Shown piece after piece: positions 1 to 8,466 of a DNA stretch of 33,463 bases. Positions within the stretch are counted from its first letter, which is position 1, and every line of letters starts with the position of its first letter. The notes under the pieces were generated by a model that saw nothing but the letters and a program-made list of their open reading frames with translations, was not told the DNA's origin and ran no database searches. Position numbers and translations under genes: made by a program. Where the stretch lies: the NCBI GenBank assembly GCA_934370925.1, contig CAKRNG010000022.1, positions 1-33,463 of the forward strand, given 5' to 3'. This stretch comes from an uncultured Lacticaseibacillus sp. Lineage in GTDB: Bacteria; Bacillota; Bacilli; Lactobacillales; Lactobacillaceae.

Positions 1-156
1 CGAGCTACGTGCCCCAGAAGCCTGCGCTTAACCCAGACCCGGTTGCGGTGGTAAACCCGCCACCTCCACCAGGTCTATGTTAATGCTCAGCTTCTAACCG
101 GGACACTCCACTCTGTTTTTAGTCGAGCTACATGTCCCAGAAGCCTGCGCTCTGTG
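1..156. repeat. Family A hairpin repeat, cut by window start
   Basis: This intergenic block lies just downstream of the rarA stop. The motif AGTCGAGCTAC-GT-CCCAGAAG occurs at the window start and again at 122-143. Between the two, GGTTGCGGTGG (40-50) faces CCACCTCCACC (60-70), giving a hairpin, and an AGCTTCT box follows at 89-95. The same arrangement recurs at 11632-11796 and 20778-20932. No protein-coding content is apparent. The type of element is not recognised. Confidence 0.7.
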
Positions 157-169
157 ATTTGTCGCAGCC

Positions 170-1516
170 TCATTTCGAATCATGTTCCCAATGCCACGCT
201 TGAATCTGCGCCAACCGTTGTGCCCAGCGCACCTCACTCCCCTGATTGGAGGGGTGGTAATACTGCTTACCAACCAAATTATCTGGCATCGTCTGCATTG
301 TGGTTAACTTATCCGGTGCTGTTTGGGCATACTGGTAATCTTTTCCGTAACCTTCGTCCTGCATCAGCTTGGTGACACCATTCCGAATTTGCAGGGGCAC
401 GGGTTCCGATAACATGTGCACCGCATCCGCCTTGGCCGCATTGTAGGCGTCATAAACAGCCGAGCTCTTAGGCGCCAAAGCCAGATAAGCCGTGGCGTGG
501 GCCAAATTCACAGAACATTCCGGCATCCCCAGAAACTGACTGGCTTGAAAGGCTGCCACCGCAATCTCAAGCGCACGTGAATCTGCGAGGCCCACATCTT
601 CGCTGGCAAACTGCACAAGTCGCCGTGCCACGTACAACGGATCCTCGCCCGCTTCCAGCATCCGGCTCAGCCAGTAAAGCGCCGCGTCCACATCCGAGTT
701 CCGCATCGATTTATGAAGCGCCGAAATCAGGTTGTAGTGTTCCTCCCCGTGCTTATCGTAAAGGAGGGCCTTCTTCCCCATAATTTGCTTCAGATCATCC
801 GCCGTCACCTTCGTCACGCCGTCTTCAACCCGGCCGTTCGTCACGGCCATCTCCAGGGTATTCAGTGCGGTGCGTGCATCACCATTCGCATACACCGCAA
901 TTTTATCCAATAATTCATCGGTAACGTCTACCTGAAAGTCACCGAACCCACGTGGATCCGTAATTGCACGACGTTGAAGCCAGACCAACTCATCGGCATT
1001 CAGCGCGTGCAGCACGAAAACACGCAGACGGGACAGCAACGCCGAGTTAATCTCAAAACTTGGATTCTCCGTCGTTGCCCCAATCAAAATGATGCTCCCG
1101 CGCTCAACGTACGGTAAAAAGGCATCCTGTTGCGCTTTGTTGAACCGGTGAATTTCATCAACGAACACAATCGTCTTGTGCCCGCCCGCCTGATTCGCTT
1201 CCGCCTCCTGCATCACTTGCCGAATTTCCTTAATGCCACTCGTGACGGCGGAAAAGGTCACAAACTGCGCCTGGGTTTTCAACGCAATCAGCTGCGCCAA
1301 CGTCGTTTTCCCAACGCCTGGTGGTCCCCAAAAAATCATGGAGGTAATTTGGTCGCGTTCAATCAAGTTGTAGAGCACCTGCCCCGGCGCAATGAGATTC
1401 TGCTGTCCCGCGAAATCCGCCAGCGTCTGGGGCCGCATCCGCGCCGCGAGTGGCTGGTACCCACTCGTTTCACCCTTTGGCGCCTCTTCATCAAATAAAG
1501 ACCCTTGTTCCACCAC
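170..1516 (-). CDS. rarA: Replication-associated recombination protein A, AAA+ ATPase
   Basis: This is a clamp-loader-like AAA+ ATPase of the RarA/MgsA/WRNIP1 family, which acts at stalled replication forks in the cytoplasm. The Walker A motif GPPGVGKTT lies near residue 65. The Walker B motif VFVDEIHRF follows near 120, then the sensor segment GATTENPSFEINSALLSR. The C-terminal half matches the helical oligomerisation region of the family (MGKKALLYDK, EDPLYVARRLVQFASEDVGL). Length is about 448 residues, as expected. The longest frame begins at a GTG at 1522, but the AGAAAGGGG ribosome site touches that codon. The GTG at 1516 (or 1513) is better spaced, so I chose 1516. It is transcribed away from the GNAT gene upstream on the same strand. 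Confidence 0.95.
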   Translation of the reverse strand: MVEQGSLFDEEAPKGETSGYQPLAARMRPQTLADFAGQQNLIAPGQVLYNLIERDQITSMIFWGPPGVGKTTLAQLIALKTQAQFVTFSAVTSGIKEIRQVMQEAEANQAGGHKTIVFVDEIHRFNKAQQDAFLPYVERGSIILIGATTENPSFEINSALLSRLRVFVLHALNADELVWLQRRAITDPRGFGDFQVDVTDELLDKIAVYANGDARTALNTLEMAVTNGRVEDGVTKVTADDLKQIMGKKALLYDKHGEEHYNLISALHKSMRNSDVDAALYWLSRMLEAGEDPLYVARRLVQFASEDVGLADSRALEIAVAAFQASQFLGMPECSVNLAHATAYLALAPKSSAVYDAYNAAKADAVHMLSEPVPLQIRNGVTKLMQDEGYGKDYQYAQTAPDKLTTMQTMPDNLVGKQYYHPSNQGSEVRWAQRLAQIQAWHWEHDSK

Positions 1517-1546
1517 GCACACCCCTTTCTGTAGACTTCGCGTTCA

Positions 1547-2071
1547 TTAAAATTGGTAATCAGCCAGCGTTGCAATATCTGCCGCGCGCAAAACCAACCG
1601 ACCATCCTGACGCGCTTCAAAATGGTGCTCCTGGTAAAGCACGCGATCAGCATCCCGCACAATTTGGCCCGCAACCAGGTGCGTCAATTTCAGTTCGTGC
1701 ACCGCAAATCCGAGCATGCGGGGCAGGACTTCCGCCATCACCTCATTGGGCGTTTCAGGCAGTGTTGCCAGCCGCACCGTTGCACAACGACCGTCTGTAC
1801 TGAAGCCATAAATCCCGAACGTCCCCACCAATTCATCCGTTTTCCGGTCACGAATCCCATAGAGGAGCGCCTTGTTACCCATTACAAGCGCCATTGCCCG
1901 GTTAATAAAGTGCGCAGTATCCGCAATTCCTGTATCCACGGGTCGTCCCTGTGCCAGCGCAATTTCAACATTTTGTCTCATTACGAGCACGTCCTTGGCT
2001 TTAAACGTGGTCAACCAATCCATCGTGTAGTGCGCTGACATAATCGGATGATATTTCTCAAAAATCGCCAT
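1547..2071 (-). CDS. GNAT-family N-acetyltransferase
   Basis: A 174-residue protein resembling the RimJ/RimL-type acetyltransferases of the GNAT superfamily, which transfer acetyl from acetyl-CoA to an amine. The central segment (LVGTFGIYGFSTDG, then ATVRLATLPETPNEVMAEVLPRM) fits the GNAT beta4-beta5 core, although the acetyl-CoA loop R/QxxGxG/A is not well kept. The late strand VRDADRVLYQEHHFEARQDG resembles the N-A-S-x-R-x-x-x-x-x-G-F segment. The start has an excellent AGGAGG 8 bases upstream. It is 30 bases upstream of rarA on the same strand, so the two may be cotranscribed. The substrate is unknown. Confidence 0.75.
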   Translation of the reverse strand: MAIFEKYHPIMSAHYTMDWLTTFKAKDVLVMRQNVEIALAQGRPVDTGIADTAHFINRAMALVMGNKALLYGIRDRKTDELVGTFGIYGFSTDGRCATVRLATLPETPNEVMAEVLPRMLGFAVHELKLTHLVAGQIVRDADRVLYQEHHFEARQDGRLVLRAADIATLADYQF

Positions 2072-2184
2072 CTCGCCGCCTCCTTATTTACTTACTTTCT
2101 ACCACTAGTTTAACACAGGCCAGTAAATACGACGCTTGTCATTAGCGGCTGCGCGCTAATGACCGGATGCGGGTAACTGTAGGC

Positions 2185-2231
2185 AAAAACAGCCCCCTTG
2201 CCGACGTATTTCCACGTCGGTAAGGGGGCTG
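2185..2231 (-). terminator. Rho-independent terminator of pbuG
   Basis: A long hairpin with arms CAGCCCCCTTGCCGACGT and ACGTCGGTAAGGGGGCTG is followed on the minus strand by TTTTTG. It lies 140 bases past the pbuG stop and before the acetyltransferase gene. Confidence 0.85.
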
Positions 2232-2302
2232 ACTTTAAATAATCATCTAAAAGCAAATATGTCGTTCACGCTTACCAAAAATTACGTGGCACTCAGGATA
2301 CC

Positions 2303-2335
2303 CCAAGCCTTCCCGTTTTTGGGGAAGGCTTTTTC
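2303..2335 (+). terminator. Terminator-like hairpin with a U-tract on the plus strand, orphan
   Basis: The stem AAGCCTTCCC / GGGGAAGGCTT is followed by TTTTTC on the plus strand. No plus-strand gene precedes it, because every gene around is on the minus strand. It may end antisense transcription under pbuG or be a relic. The minus-strand side lacks a proper T-run. Confidence 0.45.
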
Positions 2336-2370
2336 GTCGCCCTTATTCACGCAACGTTCCGGCCAGCCTA

Positions 2371-3828
2371 CTACAGGATTGCTAGGATGACGAAGTTGAG
2401 GATGAAGCCGACCGTTGCGATTGCCAGTACCGGGTGAATTTCCTTCGCCTTCCCCTGCACCAACTTAATCAGGCAGTAGAAAATGAACCCAGCCGCAATC
2501 CCGTAAGAAATATTGTAAATCAACCCCATGACAATTGACGCCATGAATGCGGGAATTGCTTCGGTCAGGTCCGCCCAGTCGATTTCCTTCAGCGAGCTCG
2601 CCATCATGACCCCAACCATCAGTAGTGCGGGCGCCGTCGCCTGTGTTGGCACAACGCTGATGATTGGTGCGAAAATACTAGAAATTAGGAAGAGAACGGA
2701 GACCGTCACGGCGGTTAGCCCTGTCCGGCCACCCGCACCAATCCCAGCCGCACTTTCAACGTACGTGGTGGTGTTAGACGTCCCGAAAATTGCCCCAATC
2801 GATGTCGCGATGGAATCGGCAAACAGCGCCTTGTCCAAACGCGTGGAGAATCCGTTACTCTTTTCAAGCTGCTTCATATCACTATCGGAGAAAATTCCCG
2901 TCCGGCGACCTGTTCCGATGAAGGTTCCCAGCGTATCGAACGTGTCGGAGAAACAGAAAGCAAAAATGGTCATCAAGGACAGGATGATGTTGTGACCGCC
3001 CGTGAACAGCGTTGCCATCCCCTTCGAGCCGAACGCAGCGCCAAACGTGGTGCCAAGCTGTGAAATCGAGTTCCCCAGTGAGTTAGACGCCGAGTAACTC
3101 AAGTCAGTCACACCCATTGGAATCCCAATAATCGTGGTCAGGATAATCCCGATAATCACCGCACCGGGAACCTTCTTCACGAGGAGAATGACCATAATGA
3201 ACACCCCAATCAGGGCAAGTAGCGCACCAGAGTTGGCGAAATTCGTCAGTGCGGGGACAATCCCACCGCCCGTCACAACGGAAGAGACGCCACCCTTGAA
3301 GTGCGTGGTTGCGGCATTGTACGCCACGTTGTTAATGCTCATGATGTCGGAAGAATCGGACGTGAACTGCAAGAAACCAGCATTCTTGAGCCCGATGTAC
3401 CCGACGAAGACCCCAATCCCGCCCCCAATTGCGTGCTGCAGGGCCTCTGGAATTGCCACAATAATCAATTTACGAATCTTCGTAATGGTAATGAAGATGT
3501 TGAACAGGCCACAAATGAAGACCAGGGCCAGCGCCTGTTGCCACGTGTAGCCAAGCGCGAACACCACCGTGTAAGTGAAGAACGCGTTCAGCCCCATGCC
3601 GGGCGCGAGAGCGTAAGGCACATTCGCGAATAGCCCCATCACTAACGTCCCAATCGCACTCGCAACGATGGTGGCGAGGAACACGGCCTGTGAAGGCATC
3701 CCCGCAAGTGACAGAATCTGCGGGTTCACGAACAGAATATATGACATTGCAAAAAATGTGGTAAAGCCAGCCATGATTTCACGGCTGAAAGTTGTATTGT
3801 TCGTCTTTAGCTTAAAAAAGTTGTCCAT
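2371..3828 (-). CDS. pbuG: NCS2/AzgA-type purine permease (guanine/hypoxanthine)
   Basis: A 485-residue polytopic membrane protein of the NCS2 family, AzgA/PbuG branch, which imports hypoxanthine, guanine or adenine with protons. The diagnostic N-terminal segment TFFAMSYILFVNPQILS (residues about 24-40) is present. The segments APGMGLNAFFTYTVV and SDTFDTLGTFIGTGRRTG and the motif GTSNTTTYVESAAGIGAGGRTG are also typical. About 12-14 transmembrane segments are expected. The start has TAGGAG 8 bases upstream. Upstream is a good promoter with a PurBox-like site, consistent with purine control. The terminator is at 2185-2231. Family assignment is firm; the exact purine substrate is inferred. Confidence 0.93.
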   Translation of the reverse strand: MDNFFKLKTNNTTFSREIMAGFTTFFAMSYILFVNPQILSLAGMPSQAVFLATIVASAIGTLVMGLFANVPYALAPGMGLNAFFTYTVVFALGYTWQQALALVFICGLFNIFITITKIRKLIIVAIPEALQHAIGGGIGVFVGYIGLKNAGFLQFTSDSSDIMSINNVAYNAATTHFKGGVSSVVTGGGIVPALTNFANSGALLALIGVFIMVILLVKKVPGAVIIGIILTTIIGIPMGVTDLSYSASNSLGNSISQLGTTFGAAFGSKGMATLFTGGHNIILSLMTIFAFCFSDTFDTLGTFIGTGRRTGIFSDSDMKQLEKSNGFSTRLDKALFADSIATSIGAIFGTSNTTTYVESAAGIGAGGRTGLTAVTVSVLFLISSIFAPIISVVPTQATAPALLMVGVMMASSLKEIDWADLTEAIPAFMASIVMGLIYNISYGIAAGFIFYCLIKLVQGKAKEIHPVLAIATVGFILNFVILAIL

Positions 3829-3857
3829 GATGCGCTCCTATTTCGTTTGATGAGCTT

Positions 3858-3924
3858 ATTCTACAAACAATCCATATGATTTGCAAGGATAAATTCGCTT
3901 TTATTCGGAATAGTACGAACATTA
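3858..3924 (-). promoter_or_regulatory. pbuG promoter with PurBox-like operator
   Basis: On the minus strand a -35 TTGCAA (3881-3886), a 17-base spacer and a -10 TAGAAT (3858-3863) precede pbuG. Upstream of the -35 lie TACGAACATTA (3914-3924) and, inverted, TATTCCGAATAA (3901-3912). Both resemble the PurR box AWWWCCGAACWWT. The position upstream of -35 resembles the activator arrangement known for Lactococcus PurR. Binding by PurR is inferred. Confidence 0.65.
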
Positions 3925-3977
3925 GCTCTTCCGTGTGTACGATTGCTCGCCTTTTCGACGCATCTCTTTTTACATAC

Positions 3978-4024
3978 GAAAAGCCAGACAGAAATCCGCC
4001 TCATTCAGGATTTCTGTCTGGCTT
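3978..4024 (-). terminator. Terminator of the D-2-hydroxyacid dehydrogenase gene
   Basis: The stem AAGCCAGACAGAAATCC / GGATTTCTGTCTGGCTT is followed on the minus strand by TTTTCG. It lies 57 bases past the dehydrogenase stop and upstream of the pbuG promoter, so it insulates the two units. On the minus strand the apex reads AATCCTGAA, a sequence also found in other terminators here. Confidence 0.8.
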
Positions 4025-4080
4025 GCCGTCAGCTTTGACGTATGTTGCCAAAATTAACCAACTGTTTGTATCAATTTGTC

Positions 4081-5073
4081 TTAATCGTAATTCACTTCAT
4101 TTTCTGCCGTGCCGTCCGTGATGAAGCTGGTCAGGTTTGCCAGTGAAAATTCGCACATGTTCCGCACTGCAGTTGCCGTAAAGTAGGCAATGTGGGGACT
4201 AAGAACCACGTTTGGCATCTTCAACATTTCATCCCAAATGGGGTCGTTGAAACTACCGTGCTTTTCAAGGTTCAAGAGGTCTTGTTCCTCGTACTCGAAG
4301 GTATCAATCCCAGCGCCGGCAACCTTCCCGGAGCGCAGTGCATTGAGTAACGCCTTGGTATCAATCAGATTACCGCGCGCTGTATTCACAATAATGGCAC
4401 CCTGCTTCATCTTGCCAAACGCGTCCGCATCAATCATGTGCGTGTTCTGCGGCAAGCCTGGTACGTGCAGGTCAATAATGTCAGCTTGGGCAAACAACTC
4501 GTCCAGGCTAACGTAATCGATATCGAACCCCTTCGCTGGGTATGGATCGTAGGCAATCACCTCGGCCCCAAAGCCCTTGAAGATACGAATGGCTTCGCGG
4601 CCAATCCGACCGGTTCCAATCACCCCAACTGTTGACTGACCGATTTCACGTCCCATGTAGTGCATCGCACCGTTATAGTCATCATCGCGTAGGTGCTGTT
4701 CAACCTGACCGAGATTCCGGGCCAGGTGCATCACCATCGTCACCGCAAATTCAGCAATGGCGCTTGGTGAATAAGCGGGCACGTTGCTGACGCGGACGCC
4801 CGCCGCTTTTGCCCCCGCCAAATCGATGTTATCGAGGCCGACGTTACGGATAGACAAGAAGTTAATCCCGCGATCCGCCATCAACTGGAATAGGTCGGCG
4901 GAATAAGGTACCGTCTGCAAGCACGTAATGCCCTGCGTCCCGTCCGCCACCATGCGCAATGTATCTTCGTTCAGTGTTTCCGTGAAAATCTGCATTTCAT
5001 TGCCCGTTCGTTCTGCCCAGGCTTCCAAAAATGGCTTCTCGTCCACACGTGTCCCAAAAGATGCTAGTTTCAT
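4081..5073 (-). CDS. D-2-hydroxyacid dehydrogenase, D-lactate dehydrogenase type
   Basis: A 330-residue NAD-dependent D-2-hydroxyacid dehydrogenase that reduces pyruvate or branched 2-oxoacids to D-hydroxyacids. The Rossmann motif GVIGTGRIGRE (150-160) is followed by an acidic YDPYP (175-179), which favours NAD. The family signature NTARGNLID carries catalytic Arg233. The GIDTFEYEE segment carries the catalytic Glu region, and LSPHIAYFT carries His294. The start at 5073 has AGGAGG 7 bases upstream; a longer frame to 5139 has no such support. It is a single-gene unit with its own terminator. D-lactate versus D-hydroxyisocaproate specificity cannot be read from the sequence, so I give no symbol. 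Confidence 0.92.
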   Translation of the reverse strand: MKLASFGTRVDEKPFLEAWAERTGNEMQIFTETLNEDTLRMVADGTQGITCLQTVPYSADLFQLMADRGINFLSIRNVGLDNIDLAGAKAAGVRVSNVPAYSPSAIAEFAVTMVMHLARNLGQVEQHLRDDDYNGAMHYMGREIGQSTVGVIGTGRIGREAIRIFKGFGAEVIAYDPYPAKGFDIDYVSLDELFAQADIIDLHVPGLPQNTHMIDADAFGKMKQGAIIVNTARGNLIDTKALLNALRSGKVAGAGIDTFEYEEQDLLNLEKHGSFNDPIWDEMLKMPNVVLSPHIAYFTATAVRNMCEFSLANLTSFITDGTAENEVNYD

Positions 5074-5211
5074 CAAAAATCCTCCTGTTCTCTTTGGTCC
5101 TACCTTCATTCTGGTTATGATTGGCCAATCCAACCACAACCTGTCGAAAAGTCAGTGATTAACCACTGCGGATTAACGGCAGCTAACCATGCGCCAACTT
5201 TCCAACGCACA

Positions 5212-5248
5212 CGCGAGGCTGCGCCAAAAGACGGTTTAAGCCTCTCGC
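5212..5248 (+). repeat. Miniature family B repeat
   Basis: The left end of family B (GAGGCTGCGCCA-AAGACGGTTT) is followed at once by AGCCTCTCGC, which is inverted to the GCGAGGCT start. The result is a 37-base hairpin between ogt and the dehydrogenase gene. It looks like a B element with its whole interior deleted. Confidence 0.55.
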
Positions 5249-5252
5249 TAAT

Positions 5253-5774
5253 TTAATTGTACACGTTTACCTGCCCCAAACGCGATTCGAGTCCGATTAA
5301 ACTTTTTTTCATTTTCACGCCGCCACGATATTGCCCGACGCCACCGTTCTTGGGAACCACGCGATGACACGGTTGCACCACCAAAAGTGGATTACACGCC
5401 ACCGCATGGGCAACGGCACGCACTGCACTGGGCTGCCCAACTCGCACCGCTAAGTCGCTATACGTCACTGTCTGCCCGAACGGAATTGCACGCAACGCTG
5501 CGTAAACACGTTGCTCGAATACGGTTCCTGTGACCTGATAATATGCCGGCGCGAGTTGTCGCTGCGTCCCGTCGAGAAGTGCCGCCACACCTGCCGCGAT
5601 TGCATGCTCAACGGCCCCCGCGACCATTTTGTCCGCCTTCGTTACCCGTAGCAACCGGCACGCCACCTCAAGTCCGTCTTCAGGGCCACCCACGAAAACC
5701 AGCTTGTTCGCCGCTGTCACCAGTAGAAAGCGTTGCTCGTTTTGGTTTAACCACCCGTACACGTAATTTGTCAT
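5253..5774 (-). CDS. ogt: Methylated-DNA-protein-cysteine S-methyltransferase
   Basis: A 173-residue suicide DNA repair protein that takes the methyl group from O6-methylguanine onto its own cysteine. The active-site motif PCHRVV has Cys136. The helix-turn-helix and Arg-finger region (GQTVTYSDLAVRVGQPSAVRAVAHAV, about 100-125) and the C-terminal NGGVGQYRGG are typical of the Ogt/MGMT C-terminal domain. The N-terminal domain is short, as in Ogt. The start ATG at 5774 has a weak GGTGGGGTG ribosome site. Its function is independent of its neighbours. Confidence 0.93.
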   Translation of the reverse strand: MTNYVYGWLNQNEQRFLLVTAANKLVFVGGPEDGLEVACRLLRVTKADKMVAGAVEHAIAAGVAALLDGTQRQLAPAYYQVTGTVFEQRVYAALRAIPFGQTVTYSDLAVRVGQPSAVRAVAHAVACNPLLVVQPCHRVVPKNGGVGQYRGGVKMKKSLIGLESRLGQVNVYN

Positions 5775-6033
5775 CGTTCACCCCACCGTTTCTTTTGCGT
5801 AAATTATACCCGATTTTACGAACGTACGTACGGTTTTCGGCATTTTTCCTGCGAAATAATTTTCCCAGCACCATTTATTGCACCTTCACGTCCCCATAAT
5901 TGCGACTGACTTCACCCTAAATATGCAAACTTGCATTTTAACTAAGAATCAATGAAAATCAGCGAACCATAAGGAATTGTGGTAAGCTTAAGATTCAATA
6001 TTAAGTACGGATAAATCACGGAGGTTTATATCC

Positions 6034-7092
6034 ATGAAGATTTGTGTTTTTGCAGGCGGTCGCAGTACAGAACGTAACGTTTCCCTTTCCAGCGGCACTC
6101 GCATCACCACAGCATTACGTGCAGCGGGACACGATGCAACGCTGGTCGACCTGTTTCTCGGCTACGACCTCAGCACCGTGACGGACGTGAACGACGTCTT
6201 TAACGATGCGAACATCCCCGATTCCATGGCCATCAGTGACGCCGTTTTGACGGACGACGACATCAACGCATTGCGCACAGATGGTTCCACGCAGCTCTTT
6301 GGCCCTGGCGCACTTGAAATCGCCAAGGCTGCCGACATCGTTTACCTTGCCCTCCACGGTGGGGACGGTGAAAACGGTAAGGTGCAGGCCTATCTGGACC
6401 TCAACAATATTCGTTACACGGGTAGTGGCTCACTTGCTTCCGGTTTGACGATGAACAAGGTCATCAGCAAGAAGATTATGCTTCAAAGCGGCATTCCAAC
6501 GGCCGCGTTCAAGGAAGCCTTGCGCGTTGATGGCGCCCAGCAGCAGATGCCATTTGGTTTTCCAATGATTGTGAAGCCAACAAGCGGTGGCTCTTCTGTC
6601 GGCATGACGATTGCCCACAATCAGGCTGAACTTGAAGCCGGTCTGGCCGAAGCATTCCGGTTCGACCCATCCGCCATCGTCGAAGAATTCATCACGGGCC
6701 GCGAATTCTCCCTCGGCGTTGTAAACGGTCACGCCCTCCCCGCCATCGAGATCAAGGTGCGCGACGGGTGGTATGACTTCGAGCACAAGTTCCAGCCAGG
6801 GCACACAGATTTCGTGACGCCACCCGAACTGGATGACGCCATCCACACGCACATGCAGGAAACCGCCGTGCGGACACTTGAAGTCCTCGAGCTTCAAAAC
6901 TATGCCCGCGTTGACTTCCTGCTCGACAAGGATAACCACATCTACGTCATTGAGGCCAACAACCTCCCCGGCATGACGCCCCTGTCCCTCCTGCCCCAAG
7001 AAGCAGAAGCTGACGGCATGACGTACGAAGAATTGGTTGACAGCATTGTTAAGGGGAAGATGGCCCTTTACGACCAAGGTCTGAACAACTAA
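6034..7092 (+). CDS. ddl: D-alanine--D-alanine (D-lactate) ligase
   Basis: A 352-residue ATP-grasp ligase that builds the terminal dipeptide or depsipeptide of peptidoglycan precursors. The N-terminal MKICVFAGGRSTERNVS and ALHGGDGENGKVQ (106-118) carry the D-Ala1 site and Glu15-type residue. GFPMIVKPTSGGSSVG (175-190) and IVEEFITGREFS (215-226) are the ATP-grasp core. YVIEANNLPGM (304-314) is the Mg-binding end. In the omega-loop the family Tyr is replaced by Phe253 (context FEHKF), which in Leuconostoc and lactobacilli goes with D-Ala-D-Lac synthesis and intrinsic vancomycin resistance. The start has GGAGG 9 bases upstream. It is monocistronic and ends in a strong terminator. Confidence 0.93.
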   Translation: MKICVFAGGRSTERNVSLSSGTRITTALRAAGHDATLVDLFLGYDLSTVTDVNDVFNDANIPDSMAISDAVLTDDDINALRTDGSTQLFGPGALEIAKAADIVYLALHGGDGENGKVQAYLDLNNIRYTGSGSLASGLTMNKVISKKIMLQSGIPTAAFKEALRVDGAQQQMPFGFPMIVKPTSGGSSVGMTIAHNQAELEAGLAEAFRFDPSAIVEEFITGREFSLGVVNGHALPAIEIKVRDGWYDFEHKFQPGHTDFVTPPELDDAIHTHMQETAVRTLEVLELQNYARVDFLLDKDNHIYVIEANNLPGMTPLSLLPQEAEADGMTYEELVDSIVKGKMALYDQGLNN

Positions 7093-7108
7093 ATACATGA
7101 CACACGGC

Positions 7109-7150
7109 GAACGCCCCCAATCCAGATTCAGGATTGGGGGCGTTCGTTTT
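7109..7150 (+). terminator. Terminator of ddl
   Basis: The stem GAACGCCCCCAATCC / GGATTGGGGGCGTTC is followed by GTTTTTC. It lies 17 bases past the ddl stop and faces the converging rsgA remnant. Confidence 0.9.
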
Positions 7151-7153
7151 TCT

Positions 7154-7205
7154 ATTTCTGTCGCTTATTTCTGTCGCTTATTTCTGTCGCTTACTTCCGT
7201 CGTTT
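7154..7205. repeat. 13-bp tandem repeat overlapping the rsgA stop
   Basis: Three perfect units of ATTTCTGTCGCTT (7154-7166, 7167-7179, 7180-7192) are followed by a degenerate fourth unit. The stop codon of rsgA (7191-7193) falls inside the array. This suggests slippage at the 3' end of that gene. Confidence 0.85.
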
Positions 7206-8261
7206 CTTCGCTGAACGCATCACGGCGGCCATGCTCTTCTTCGAGCCGAACATTTTTTCAATCTTCGCGTATTCTCGAGCCTTGCCGCGCAACTGATTGT
7301 CGGTCTGCTCACTTTGAAGCTGCTGGTAACTAGTTAACCTAGCCTTAGCCAAACGCCCGTCCGCGACCGCCGCCTGCACCGCACAGCCCGGCTCATGCGT
7401 GTGCGTGCAGTCGTTGAACTTGCACGCTTGCGCTAATTCGGTGATGTCCGTGAATGTTTGGTCCAAATCCGCGTCAACGAGGGCCAATTCACGCATACCT
7501 GGTGTATCGAGCACGATACTTCCACCCGGGACCACCATTAGTTGGCGACTCGTGGTCGTGTGCCGTCCGTGCGCGTCCTGTTCCCGAATACCACCCGTTG
7601 TGAGTAATTCTGCGCCCAATAAACGGTTAATCAACGTGGTTTTACCCACCCCTGATGACCCCAGGAAAGCATACGTTCACTGTGGCTGCAATATTGCCGT
7701 TAATTCCTGCCAGCCGTCTGCGCGTGTGGCATCACAGACCAGAACCTGCGCATCCCCAGCAACCAACGCCACGTCGGTCAGTTGTTGGGCCAAGTTCTGC
7801 GCAAGATCCGCCTTCGTGAGCACAACGCATGGCTGTGCACTGCTATCTCGGGCCACAGCCATGTAACGTTCCAGGCGCCGAACATTGAAGTTGCCATCCA
7901 GTGCCATGCAAATGCAAACTGTGTCCACATTTGCTGCCACAACTTGCCGCAAACTACTCGTCCCCGCGGCTTTGCGGGTGAACACACTCGTCCGCGGCAG
8001 CAGCACCTCAATCATTCCACTCGTTGCGGCGGGGTCACGCAACTGCAATTGCACCCAATCCCCCACGGCCGGATAATCTGTCGGCACCACCGCACGATTC
8101 ATGAAGCGTCCCGTCACTTGCGCCTGTACCTGCGTTTCTGCGGTCTGCACCGTATACAAGTTTCGACTTTGCGCGATAACTCGCCCCAGTGTGAGCGCAT
8201 CATTCAGGTCTGTGCGCTGGTCCGCCGTCCATCCGTACTGCATTAACTTATTTTGATTCAA
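7191..8261 (-). pseudogene. rsgA: Ribosome small subunit-dependent GTPase A, interrupted by an in-frame TGA
   Basis: RsgA is a circularly permuted GTPase for 30S maturation. The OB-fold part and the G4 segment VVLTKAD are upstream. G1 GSSGVGKTTLIN, G3 DTPGM and the zinc site CKFNDCTHTHEPGC are downstream. The frame runs unbroken except for one TGA at 7677-7679, between LTAILQPQ and TYAFLGSSG. A single C-to-T change in CGA would explain it. Joined, the gene has about 356 codons, the usual size. The only ATG/GTG restart lies inside G1, so the second half is unlikely to work alone. I chose the TTG start at 8261 because GGAGG lies 11 bases upstream, whereas the GTG at 8279 sits inside the ribosome site. 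A sequencing error is possible. Confidence 0.85.
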
Positions 8262-8466
8262 TTCTTTGGTATCCTCCACCTAATCCATGGAGGCGAAAAT
8301 CGCACTACTGCGTTAGGTTCCCCTCCGCCGTCATGACAACGCCAATTACAATGCTCTTCTTCGTCATTATTCCACACATCCTTCCTGACACACGCAATTC
8401 CGCGCATCCGTGCCGTTTACGGACACATATATTATCATCAGTATAGCACAGCAAAAATCCGCTTAA

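Noticed and set aside
7677..7679. The TGA in rsgA as a selenocysteine or recoded codon
   Set aside because: The position is not a Cys/Sec site in the family, no SECIS-like hairpin is obvious just after it, and a simple CGA-to-TGA change explains it.
8305..8367. A 20-codon minus-strand frame with AAGGATG before its ATG, upstream of rsgA
   Set aside because: It could be a leader peptide or decayed gene start, but it is too short and without context to support.
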